From the NCBI GenBank assembly GCA_001632435.1, contig KV424096.1:1-39116 (forward strand): a stretch of 39,116 nt of DNA, written 5' to 3'. This DNA is from Calocera cornea HHB12733. Taxonomy: Eukaryota; Basidiomycota; Dacrymycetes; Dacrymycetales; Dacrymycetaceae. The position numbers and the translations under genes were made by a program. The notes below the pieces were generated by a model. That model had not been told where the DNA came from. It did no database searches and saw only the letters and a program-made list of their open reading frames with translations. Each line of letters opens with the position of its first letter. Position 1 is the first letter of the stretch. Of this stretch, positions 9,031 to 19,622 are shown piece by piece.

Positions 9031-11388
9031 TAAGTGGCAAAGAGGGTGACTCGGAGGTGATGCCATCTATTCGTCTCACCGTGCCACCGATCTTCGCAAC
9101 GAGGATGGATCAGGTATCTTGGCTTGCTTTTCGATCTGTAGTGTACCAGTCAGAGATAGTGTGATTATGTGTTTCCATTCCTGAAGCTATCGAGTTGTAC
9201 CCGTGGCAGTGAGCGCTTGCTATGGTCCCAGCAGGATTGGACGGCCATCCCGTCGGTGAGAGAGTGACTTGAGTACTACTGTGGGACGCATAGACACGAC
9301 AGGGCACAAGGAGATCAGGAGCAGGAGTACATGCTGGCTGATGTCGGATTCCATTGCGGTCGACCAGAAGGGGCACATACGCTATCCGCGGGGTTGCCCG
9401 GTGCCCCCGTCCATCTTCGGCGATTACCTATGCCTCCTGCTCCAACACAGCCCTCAAGATAGAGCAGAACAGTGGGGAGACAGAGGAGAATTTGCTGAGA
9501 CGAAACGCCGCGCCGCTGTAAGAACGATTTCCCAGTTGAGAGGAACAGGAGCAGGAGCGGAGGACGACAGCATGAGGCTTCCCCAACGCATGCAGAACGA
9601 CACCTGACCCACGTTGGAAGTAGATCGGGTGGGCAATTCAGGCTTAAGGGCAATCATGGTGTTGTCTTCCATCCTGTTTTTCGGAGCACAGGACCGAGAG
9701 GAGAAACGAGTGCGAGATTTCCACTCCCACACCATGCCCAACCATCCTTGTAAGACGGCTCTTGTGAAGGAGTGCATGAGCGCACATGGAGAGCAAAGGG
9801 TGAGGAGATTGCCAAGCACCTCAGTTGATAAGAGAGCATCGAGGGGAAATCAAGAGGTCGAAGGACCATACCGCGAGGAGACTGGTGACACTGTAGTGGA
9901 CCGCAGTCGACAAAAGCGACACGGAGCTCGCGGGATTGTCCAACAGCCTCCCTTATGTAGCGGCCCAAGAAGAGAACGAAGACATAGCAGGCAGATCGAG
10001 GGATGCCCTTCCATGTGTCTGAAGAATGATAGCACGGCAAGATGCAGTGTGTGACACAGCGACTAAGCACGTGCATCCACAGAACTCAATGGGAGGGGAT
10101 CACCCCGCTCTGCTCCATCTGCAGCAGTGATCGACCAGATTGGGTTGGGGGATGACGCTGCCGATGCGGAAGACCTTAGTCAGCAGCCCACGTTCTGTAG
10201 CAGCCCATGGCTAGCATGAACGTGGTTTGCAGGGCCCATCGTAATCGGCAGGGTTATCCCCCCGCCCACGGCAGTTGAGCCATAGAAGAACGCAAGAAAT
10301 GAATAGAGGACGGCGGCGAGGTCACCGATATGCTCCGATAACATCGAGCCCGCTTCGCATGCGCGCCCTGAACACATGGAAGGAGGCCGCAGATGGGGAG
10401 CAAGCAGCATCGGAGCCGATCACGCCATCGATCTGCCATCGAGACCCGCCCGAGCGAAGGGCGGCGAGAAGACGGTGAGACGGCCGGAGAGACAGGCGAG
10501 GTCGAGGATACCCTCCGTATCCTGGCACTGGCAGCTATCACAGTCCCAACCTCGCACATGTTTGTGCGGACAGTGGGGAGTGTAGTGCCAGGTAGTGGAC
10601 GGAGGGAATCACTAGACCCCCAGGGAGTTGTCGCCAGGCCGAGGATAAGCGAGGGAGGAAGAAGGCGAGGTCGCGGGCACACTCCGTTGCCAAAGACAGC
10701 ACTCCACACAGGCGCCGACCCTCGACGGAGGGAATCGCACGACCTGCCGTGGTCCAAGTGGGAGGGAGGAGGGGAGCAGAGGACGACCCGGCGTGCGTGT
10801 CGCGGTGCCCCAGTGCAAACGCAAGTCCAGTCCTCTAGGAGTACCGCGTCGCACAAGCAGCCAGAGCGCCCCGCAGGGACCTCCTCTGCCCCTGCTTGTC
10901 CCGTCCAGCCCACACCCGGTGAAAGAAATTCAACACCCTAATCCCTCGGGAGAGGGTGGCCAAGAACTCGCGGGGGGAGGTGGTGGGACGAGAGCAAGAT
11001 GAAAATCCCCTTTCGCGCGCGCGAGAGGGTTTGTATAGGGAGCGCTGCCACGGACGACCCCGGGAAGTGCGGACGGGGTCCGGGGTGGACCGTTGCTAGG
11101 TGGAAATGTGACTGTGACAAAGTGACTCCGTCTTGCCAAAGCGCACGGACCCAGGCGTCGTAGTCGCGAGCATTTGAACGTGATCATTCGATGGATTCGA
11201 TATAGAACATTGTCGGTCTGCTTAGATCTTCCAAGCTGTAATACGCCGGCTCAGCCGAGCCGTTTGGTTATGAATACGTCCATGACTGAATAGTTACGTG
11301 AATACGGAAATAGACCAACTGATGTATCACGTGATATCATGGAGTGCTCTGGTGTTTCAGTATGGTGCTTCGGTCAGGAACTCACACA
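9031..11388. other. No supported gene
   Basis: Over 2.3 kb there are only short, low-complexity or arginine/proline-rich open frames on both strands, with no splice-linked run of conserved motifs. It could hold a non-coding transcript or a decayed gene, but I cannot support one. Confidence 0.45.
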
Positions 11389-11510
11389 GGAACCCTGACT
11401 AGTGCTGATTATCAGCACTAACAACGACGTGCATAAGTGGCTGATTGTCAGCTCTTTGCCTTCCTAGGCAAAGCTGCTTGTAATCTGCAGAAAGTGGTAC
11501 ATGTTCCGCA
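11389..11510 (+). repeat. Hairpin-rich dispersed repeat, copy 1
   Basis: About 120 bp shared with 34883-35003. It starts ACCCTGAC, followed by the palindrome AGTGCTGATTATCAGCACT at 11401-11419, then a second hairpin CTTTGCC/GGCAAAG, and ends CAGAAAGTGGTACAT. Both stems are preserved in the other copy. It may be the terminus of a DNA transposon or a small non-autonomous element. Confidence 0.65.
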
Positions 11511-12731
11511 CTTTCCAATTCAGTAGCATAGCAACCGAATTTCATTACTATTTCTGCTGTATTTAAGCAACATTTGGATGGCCATATCTGCACACCGGAC
11601 ACCCACCAGAGCTCTGTCAGAACATCAGTTGAGCTATATGCAGTCATAGTGGTCATGCTGTACTCAACTCAGAATAGTTTTGGATGCCGGGCAGTAGAGT
11701 TAGTAATAAGATGATGATAGTGGGTACATATATGCGCACACTGTGATATCCATTCTGCAAGGTGGCCCTCCAAAAGGAGGTCCACCAGAGCATACACAGC
11801 ACAGCATCAGGCAGTAGGAGGGAGAGAGAGGGGAGGGAGGGAGAAGAGAGACTGGAGGGGTGAGCAGTGGTGGTCGGAGGGCAAGCAGTGGTGGTCGGAG
11901 CAAGAGTGGGGACGGGCTTAGGATCTGCGATGCATCAAGTCTCCGTCCACATCTGCCTCCGGCATCTGCCTCCGCGCACAAGGCGGACACAAATCAGCCC
12001 TATGTAGGTGCTGATGAGCAACTCGGAGCGAGTGGGAGCTGATTCTCAGCCCGGAAGCGGATGGATGCAAATCAGCACCCTATCCGCTTGTTACACTACT
12101 CAGCCACTTATTGGCTTATCACCAATGGATACGAAATTAACCTGCTTAAAATTGGACCCTTGTCCGCGTCTAGTGTCATTGTCCGTTCTGATTGTGTGTG
12201 CCGCTCGCTGATGGGAACTGCCTCTGCAAGTTTTGTTACATATTCCCCTGGTTGACCGGCCACCGCCCCGGGGTCGACGACCCTGGATGTTCAAGCCCGA
12301 AAGAATTATCGTTGAGACCGGTGCTCATGGGCTCGTTCGCCGCTCGCGAAGCGCCGCTGTTGCCGTTTGGAAGAGTGACAAATCGCGGTTGACCCTTGCA
12401 AGGGTCCGCCGGGCAGGCGGTGCATGGATGACGGCGCGGAACCTGATGGCGCTCACGTGAAACCGTGAATCTGTTGTACAGTACGAAGCGCGTGATTATT
12501 GTTGGCGGTGGGCGGCGGGCGGGTCGGGATGGGTTGTGCGGGCCCACGGCGCGTCACACTCCCTCTTCGCACACTTCGCTCCCGAGGTCGACAGCCGTCC
12601 TTGGCGCATGGGCAGCGGCCGGGGCGAGCGGCGGTACGGTAAGACCCGACTTGGCCGGCCCCGGTATGGTAGGGGACTTGGCAGTGGTGGCGAGGAGGCG
12701 GGAGGCGGGAGGCAGGAGGCGGGAGGCAGGA
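11511..12731. other. No gene seen; low-complexity and promoter DNA
   Basis: Purine-rich tracts occur at 11815-11890, followed by further CTGAT/ATCAGC words (11985-12085) that may belong to the same repeat family as 11389-11510. The last 50 bases (about 12685-12730) are iterations of GGAGGCGG-like units just before a TATA box. No coding evidence. Confidence 0.45.
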
Positions 12732-12738
12732 TATAAGG
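12732..12738 (+). promoter_or_regulatory. TATA box of CYP505-type gene
   Basis: TATAAGG, 237 bp upstream of the ATG at 12975, directly after a GGAGGCGG repeat tract. Confidence 0.5.
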
Positions 12739-12974
12739 GCTTGCAACGGGGCGGCGTGAGACAGGACAATCCACGGGACATCGCATAGACTGCCACTGCA
12801 TTCGGACGACAGCCACCCCCCCCCTTGCGAGAGAGCGCTTCTTCATTCGTATCACTCCGCTGCACTGCACCCTCTCCTCATACTTCTACTACTCATTCTA
12901 TCCTGACCCCGAGGCATTTCAATCACAACGACCCACTATTGCATCCTGCACCAGTAACACAATACTGTAGCAAG

Positions 12975-15900
12975 ATGGCCACCACCCTCAAGCCCATCCC
13001 CTCCCCTCCCTCCTACCCGCTCATAGGGCACGCCGGCACAGGCGTCGTCGACCCGGCCAACTCGCAGCAGTCCTTCCGCCTCCTGCGCGAGAAGTACGGG
13101 CCGATCTACACGCTCAACTTCTTCGGCCGGCGCATCGTCCTCGTCAGCTCGCAGAAGCTCGTCAACGAGCTGTGCGATGAGAGCAGGTTTCACAAGCGCG
13201 TCGAGGGCAGCATCCTGGACATGGTGAGGAACGGCGCGGGCGACGGCCTGTTCACGGCCTATCATGGCGAGGAGAATTGGGGGATTGCCCGTGCGTCTGC
13301 TTCACCCCCTTGCCGTGCTCTCCGTGTACTCATGTGATGTGATGTGATGGTATATGCGCTCCCAGACCGCATCCTCATGCCCGCCTTTGGCCCCTCCCAA
13401 ATCCTCGCCATGTTCAGCCCGATGCTGGACCTCAACTCGCAGCTCCTGCTCAAATGGGAGCGTTTCGGCCCCGACGCCGCGTTCGACCCGGCGGAGGACT
13501 TCACCCGGCTCGCGTTCGACACGGTCGCGCTGTGCGCGATGAGCTACCGGTTCAACAGCTTCTACCATGAGAGTATGCCGCCCTTCATTGGCGCTATGGG
13601 CAGGTTCCTTGTCGAGAGCGGGCTCAGGATGCAGAGGCCTAGTGTGGTGCAGAGCTGGATGACACACACCAACACGCAGTACGAGGCGGATATCAAGCTC
13701 ATGACGGATGTCTGTGATCAGAGTGTGTTCCCTCTCCCCCTTACGCGCATATACGTACTGACCCGAACGGTTACAGTCGTGTCCTACCGCAAAGCGCACC
13801 CCACGGAGGGGAAGAAGGACCTGCTCTCGCTCATGCTCGAGGGGAAGGACCCAAAGACCGGCCGGGGGCTCACGGACACAAACATCCGCAACCAGCTCAT
13901 CACATTCCTCATCGCGGGCCACGAGACGACCAGCGGCCTGCTCTCGTTCACCCTCTACCACCTGCTGTCCAACCCGGCCGCGTACGCCGCCCTCCAGCGC
14001 GAGGTCGACACCGTCCTGGGCAAAGAGGCCATCACGGTGCAGCACCTCCCCAAGCTCGAGTACGCGACTGCCGTGCTGAGGGAGTCGATCAGGCTCAACC
14101 CGCCTGCGGGGGCGATCAGCGTGGCGCCCACGAAGGAGACGGAGATAATCGGGGGCGAGTACGAGCTGCACCAGGACTGGAACTGCATCATCCACATCGA
14201 CACGCTGCACCGGGACCCTGCGGTCTGGGGCGAGGACGCGGAAGAGTTCCGGCCCGAGCGCATGCTCGGCGGGCGGTTCGAGCAGCTCCCGCCCAACAGC
14301 TGGAAACCGTTCGGCAACGGCGCGCGCGCCTGTATCGGCCGGCCCCTCGCGTGGCAGGAGAGCTTGATGATGCTCGCTACGCTCTTCCAGCGGTTTGACA
14401 TCCGGTTCGACGACCCTAGCTATCACCTCAAGATCAAGCAGACGCTCACCACCAAGCCGAAGGGGTTCAAGATACACGCTATTCCGCGCGCGGGGGCGCG
14501 GCCGGTCGTCGGCCCGGGATCGCCGACCAGTGTGCCTGCCACCCCTGCTACGCCGGCGCATCCGGCAGAGGCGACCCAGCTCCCCGCTGGGAAGGGTACG
14601 CCTCTCCACGTCTTCTTCGGGAGCAACAGCGGCTCCTGCGAGGGCTTCGCGCAGCAGGTCGCCTCCGACGCCGGGGCGCACGGGTTCAGCGCAGCCATCG
14701 CGACGCTCGACAGCGTCGAGGACGTGTCCCGCCTGCCCAGGGACGGGCCGGTGATCGTCATCACCGCGAGCTACGAGGGCCAGCCGGCGGACAACGCCGC
14801 GCACTTTGTGCAGGCCCTGTCGGACCTGTCCCCCTCTTCCGCCCCAATCAAAGGCGTCAGGTATGCCGTGTTCGGCGCGGGGAACCGGGACTGGGCGCAG
14901 ACGTACCAGAAGATCCCCAAGCTGGTGGACGCGAGGCTGGAGGAGCTGGGCGGCGAGCGGCTCGTCGGCAGGGGGGAGGGCGACGCGGGAGGGGCGGACC
15001 TGTTCGGCTCGTTCGATGCGTGGGAAAAGGCGCTCTGGCCCGTCCTTGCAAAGGCGTTCGACACTGCTCCTGCTGCGCGCGCAACAGGGGAGCAGGAGGA
15101 CGACCTGGTCGTCAGCGTCACCGGCACGGCGCGCACTGTGCGCCTGCGGCAGCCCGACCTCGGCCAGGGCCGGTGCATCGAGAACCGGGTCCTGACCTCG
15201 CCTGGCGTGCCAGAGAAGAGGCACATCGAATTCTCCCTGCCCGAGTCGATGGAGTACCGACCCGGGGACTACCTCGCCATTCTCCCGCTCAACCCGGCCG
15301 AGTCGGTCCGCCGCGTGCTGCGGCACTTCAACCTGCTCGGCGAGACGAAGGTGGCGATCCAGAGTAAAGGGCCGACGACGCTCCCGACCGACGAGCCGAT
15401 CAGCCTCTGGGAGCTTTTCTCGGAGTACGTCGAGCTGGGGCAGCCCATGACGCAGCGCAACGTCGACGAGGTGATGCGTTTTGCGCCGAAGGACGGGCCG
15501 GAGCGGGACGCGCTGAACAAGGTCGTGAGCGACTGCAAAACGAACATCTTCGACCGGCGGCTGTCCGTGCTCGAGCTGCTCGAGCAGCACCCGTGCCTGT
15601 CCGTGCCCCTGGGCCAGTTCATCAAACTCCTGCCGTCGATGCGCATCCGGCAGTACTCCATCTCCTCCTCCCCGCTGTGGAAGGCGAGCCACTGCACGCT
15701 CACCATCTCCGTCGTGCGGGAGGGCGCGTTCGTCGGCGTGGCGAGCAACTACCTCGCCAACCTCAAGCCAGGCGACACCGTCTCCCTCGCCGTGCGTGCC
15801 AGCGCAGTGTCCTTCCACCTGCCCCAGGACAGCACCAAGCCGCTGGTGATGTTCTGCGCCGGCTCCGGGTTCGCGCCCATGCGCGGGTTCATCCAGGACC

Positions 15901-16356
15901 GGGCGGAGCAGATCGGGGCTGGCCGGACGGTGGGCAAGAGCCTCCTGTTCGTCGGGTGCCATGGGCCGGAGGAGGACTTCTTGTATGCGGACGGGGAGCT
16001 CGCGCACTGGATCGAGTGCGGGGCGGTCGATGTGAGGCCCGTGTTCTCGCGCCACCCGGAGCTGTCCGCGGGGTGCAAATATGTGCAAGAGTGAGCCTTT
16101 CCCCCGACATTGTAGTCGATAAGCCCTGATTGACGACGCTCTGTGCAGTCGAGTATGGAAAGACCGCGAGGCCATCCGCGCGCTGTACGACGCCGGTGCG
16201 CGGTTCTACACATGCGGGATGTCGGGCATGTCCGCCGGCGTGCGGGAGAAGTGCGTCGAGATCATCGCTGAGGGCGCCAAGTGCGATGTGGGGAGGGGGG
16301 AGGAGCTGTTCCGGAAGATCGCGATCGAACGGTACTCGACTGACGTGTTTGGCTGA
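12975..16356 (+). CDS. CYP505-type self-sufficient P450/P450-reductase fusion
   Basis: Exons 12975-13290, 13366-13722, 13777-16090 and 16149-16356 give 1,064 residues, close to bacterial P450 BM3 and fungal CYP505 enzymes. The P450 domain has I-helix AGHETTSG (about 270), LRESIRL (ExxR, about 326) and heme loop FGNGARACIG with the ligand Cys near 408. The reductase half has an FMN site FFGSNSGSCEGFA (about 500), FAD elements YRPGDYLAI and RQYSISSSP (about 848), NADPH elements CAGSGFAPMRG (about 918) and FVGCHGPEEDFLY, and the C terminus YSTDVFG. Members of this family hydroxylate fatty acids near the omega end using NADPH. Intron 2 is 54 nt, in frame and stop-free, so retaining it would insert 18 residues. 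No N-terminal membrane anchor is seen, consistent with a soluble enzyme. Confidence 0.93.
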
Positions 16357-16821
16357 GCTGATCCTGGGCGGGAGAGAGATGCGGTAAAATACTTTAGTTG
16401 TATAAAAGTGCTTGTGTGCCGGAATTCATCGGAATATGATTACTGTATGTGTCGTGTGATTCCTATCAAGATCGTCCGACATGAAAAAAGTTGCCGCTAG
16501 TTGAGAAGCGGGGGAGCAAGGCAAACCCTCAGGGCGTTATGGTCCGCGTCCTAGTGTTGTCCAGGCTCGGGCTCCGAGTCGACTCTGAGCTGAGCCAAGC
16601 TGATGTGGAGCCGAGTCAAAGCTGTTTGGAGCTGAGCTGAGCTGTGTGCTCGACTCCAGCTCCGGGTAAGATGACAAGTCACAAGAGTCGACTCAAGCTG
16701 CCTTGTCATATGCTTCCGGAAAATGACGCGTCGCGCTCCTCAGCTTGTTTACATGCACACCGCTCTGTCCATCTGTCTGCCGGCCTCCGTCATTCTCCTG
16801 TCCATTTGCCCTTGCTATTGC

Positions 16822-16828
16822 TATATAA
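16822..16828 (+). promoter_or_regulatory. TATA box of hAT transposase
   Basis: TATATAA 40 bp before the transposase ATG. Confidence 0.45.
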
Positions 16829-16867
16829 CTCTGCTGTGACACTGCTCCGAACACAGCACTCAGTATC

Positions 16868-19201
16868 ATGCCTCCCAAGCGCTCTGTTGACATTTGTGAT
16901 GATGAACGACCTACTCGAAAGCGACGTCTGCCTGCCCGGTATCAGCCCTCTGTTGTGTCAGATGGCTCTGACACAGAGGATGTCATTGCTGTGACCGACA
17001 CAACTGGCTCCTCTCAAGCAACCGATGCGAGCGAGATCACAGTGATCAGCAAGACCGATGATCTCATTCCTTGGTTTGATGTACGCACTACTCGTCGACA
17101 GCATCAGCCATCCGTGTGCAAGGTCTGCGCTCTGAAGTACACCGATCCTGCTCAGAGAGACAAGAAGCCTGCTGCACTGCGATATGAATATGCCTCGACT
17201 ACCTCCAACACTGGGCTGCGAAGGCATGTTGCTACATGGCATCGGGCCGATTACCTCCAATACTGCAATGACAACAGCATCCGTGTTGGGTACCAGCCAC
17301 TTCGAGAGGAGAAGACTGTGTCACATACACTCGATGGCTTTCTTATTGAGAGCCAAACCGAGCGTCGTCAGCCTTTCAGCATCACAGCAGTCCGGAATGC
17401 ACTCCTTCGCTTCATTATTGCTGATGATCAATCCATCAATGTGGTCGAGTGTCCGGAGTTCCGACGTTTTGTTCTTACATGCAACAATGATCTTCAGCAC
17501 CTCGATATTCCACGTCGCTCCACAGTACGTCGGCTTGTCTTCAAGCTGCTCACAACTGAGTTCACACTGCTGTGCAACCGCATGAAGAACAATGCCGAGG
17601 GTCGAATCTCTTTCACAACCGACCTCTGGACCAACCAGAACTTGACCGCATTCATGGCAGTCACAGCACACTGGATTGAGCAGACCAAGAGTGGCCTCAA
17701 ACTCCGAGCAAATCTCATTGCATTCCGCCATGTGTCAGATCGACACACAGGACAGGTGCTTGCATCCGAGATGCTTGCTGTTCTGCTTCGTGCCAATATC
17801 TTGGATCGAGTTGGGTTCTTCACAGTCGACAATGCTTCCAACAATGGAGCATTCATACGGGAGTTTGCAACTCTCCTGTCAGATCGTGACATACCCTTTA
17901 ATCCAACTGAACAGCATGTCCGCTGTTTCCCACACATTGTGCATCTTGCCGTTATGGCTATGGTCGAGGCCTGTACAGATATGAAGCATGCCGAAGAGAC
18001 TGCCCAAGACTTTCGCGTCCGTGCACGCCGAGCTCATGCCGAGGATGAAGCTTTCACAGCTGCTCTCCAAAGGGATGTGATTGCAATGTCGCGCACATTG
18101 ATCAACAAGATCCGAGCATCAACACAACGTCGGGAGAAGTTCAATGTGATTCAGCAAACCGAAATGCAGCTGCCAACTCCAAAGCAGCTCCTCCGTGACT
18201 GTGCGACTCGATGGTCATCACTTTACCTCATGCTCAATCGACTCATTGAACTCCGGCCCGCTGTGGACATTTTCATTCGTCATCCACAGAACCGTGATAT
18301 TGAGGCATATGCACTGGAGGTGGAAGAATGGGCAGCGATCAAAGTGATCCGAGATCTCCTTGAGATTCCATATCGCTTTCAGCAGTTTGTGTCTTCGGAA
18401 ACCACACCAACACTGTCTTTCGTCATACCGGCCTTTGAGGCTCTGATGTCTCGCCTTCATCTCTTCAAGACCGATCATCCTGAAGCTGCTTCTATCATTC
18501 AACCCGGCATTGACAAGCTCTGTCAGTATTACGACAAGACTGATGACTGCCGAGCATATGTGCTATCACATGTTTTAAACCCCGCATTCAAGATGAACTA
18601 TGCAACGGCACGGTGGAAGCCCACAATCCAGAATACTGTGCGACGATGGCTCAAGGCAGAGCTCCTGAAATATCGTGCTTCAGCTGCAGCCACTGTGGAT
18701 TCCACAGCACATCCAACTCCGGTCTCTGCTACACTCTCTGCTTGGGAAGCACTTACTGGGCTACCACAACTTCCGCCAAGCGAGCAGTCACTGGATGAAG
18801 AGATTTCGGCTTATCTCACAACCTCTACTTCCACTCCGGATGTGAACATCCTTGACTTCTGGAGCCGACATCGTGATCAGTTTCCAACCTTCTACAAGAT
18901 GGCGATGGACTATCTTCCGATCCAAGCATCCGCTGTGCCCTCTGAGCGTGTGTTCTCCTCCAGCAAGGAGACTGATACCAAACGTCGAAATCGCTTATCG
19001 CCTGCTCTCATGGAAGCACTACAACTTCTGAAGTACCTCCTGAAGAAAGAACGCCTTGACTTTCTACAGGACCTCCGTGATGATGTGATACAAGATGATG
19101 AGGAGGGGCAAGCACTGGATGACGATGTGCTTGCATTGTTAGTGCAAGCACAGCAGAATGGCCGGATGGATGATCTTCTACCTGAACTTGTACGGGAATA
19201 G
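16868..19201 (+). CDS. hAT-family transposase (intact)
   Basis: A single 777-residue frame without introns. The basic N terminus (PTRKRRLPARY) precedes a BED-type zinc finger with CKVC near 84-87 and LRRHVATWH near 117-125. The catalytic region includes FTTDLWTNQ (Asp near 250), FFTVDNASNNG (Asp near 319) and CATRWSSLYLML. The C-terminal hAT dimerisation domain is clear at about 661-725 (ILDFWSRH, LPIQASAVPSERVFSSS, NRLSPALMEALQLLKYL). It would cut and paste its own element in the nucleus. Codon use is less GC-rich than the flanking CYP505 and GMC genes, consistent with an incomer. Confidence 0.95.
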   Translation: MPPKRSVDICDDERPTRKRRLPARYQPSVVSDGSDTEDVIAVTDTTGSSQATDASEITVISKTDDLIPWFDVRTTRRQHQPSVCKVCALKYTDPAQRDKKPAALRYEYASTTSNTGLRRHVATWHRADYLQYCNDNSIRVGYQPLREEKTVSHTLDGFLIESQTERRQPFSITAVRNALLRFIIADDQSINVVECPEFRRFVLTCNNDLQHLDIPRRSTVRRLVFKLLTTEFTLLCNRMKNNAEGRISFTTDLWTNQNLTAFMAVTAHWIEQTKSGLKLRANLIAFRHVSDRHTGQVLASEMLAVLLRANILDRVGFFTVDNASNNGAFIREFATLLSDRDIPFNPTEQHVRCFPHIVHLAVMAMVEACTDMKHAEETAQDFRVRARRAHAEDEAFTAALQRDVIAMSRTLINKIRASTQRREKFNVIQQTEMQLPTPKQLLRDCATRWSSLYLMLNRLIELRPAVDIFIRHPQNRDIEAYALEVEEWAAIKVIRDLLEIPYRFQQFVSSETTPTLSFVIPAFEALMSRLHLFKTDHPEAASIIQPGIDKLCQYYDKTDDCRAYVLSHVLNPAFKMNYATARWKPTIQNTVRRWLKAELLKYRASAAATVDSTAHPTPVSATLSAWEALTGLPQLPPSEQSLDEEISAYLTTSTSTPDVNILDFWSRHRDQFPTFYKMAMDYLPIQASAVPSERVFSSSKETDTKRRNRLSPALMEALQLLKYLLKKERLDFLQDLRDDVIQDDEEGQALDDDVLALLVQAQQNGRMDDLLPELVRE

Positions 19202-19622
19202 ATGTAGCAATGAGTGATACATTTCCGACTCGAGTCAGCTCTGAGCTGACTCAAGCCGGAGTCATGGCTCGAGCCAGAGCTGAGCTGACTTGAGCAGCTC
19301 CAAACGGCTCGGCTCCAGCTCAGGCAAAAATGTGTCCGAAAGTCGAGCCGAGTCGCTGACCTCTGAGCCAAAGCCGAGCCAAGCCGAGTTGGACAACACT
19401 ACCGCGTCCCCTGTTGCTGTCCCTTACGCCGATGGCCGATCGCGTCAGCGAGGCTGGATAATCAGTCCGACCTTGGCCACTCATCATCCTCATGACAGAG
19501 TCAGCCAGCCGGGTACAACCGATGGGCCCTACACGCTCGGCGCCCTCTTCTCCCCGTCGTCCCCCTCTACACCCCAAACGACCCCCTCCCACCGCCGAAC
19601 GCACACCACGCATCGCTAACTG

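Larger units (their letters stand above)
16552..19401 (+). mobile_element. Complete hAT transposon
   Basis: The element is 2,850 bp with 12-bp terminal inverted repeats TAGTGTTGTCCA. It is flanked by a perfect 8-bp target duplication, CCGCGTCC (16544-16551 and 19402-19409), as expected for hAT. Subterminal DNA on both sides is dense in GAGCTGAGC/GCTCGAGTC-like words, typical transposase-binding repeats. The single transposase frame is uninterrupted, so the copy could be autonomous. It sits between the CYP505 and GMC oxidoreductase genes. Confidence 0.93.

Noticed and set aside
9269..10941. Several 100-220 codon open frames on both strands
   Set aside because: They are Arg/Pro/Ser-rich and overlapping on both strands, and show no domain or splice-linked continuation. 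They look like open frames by chance in GC-rich DNA.
13344..16094. Reading the CYP505 gene as one long exon from 13344
   Set aside because: The frame reads through a 54-nt intron that happens to lack stops, and it misses the first exon (12975-13290) and the last (16149-16356). The spliced model restores family-typical sequence at each junction.
13302..16175. A 957-codon open frame antisense to the CYP505 gene
   Set aside because: It mirrors the GC-rich codon bias of the real gene, is Arg/Val/Leu-rich with no domains, and the sense strand carries all P450 and reductase motifs. It is a shadow frame.
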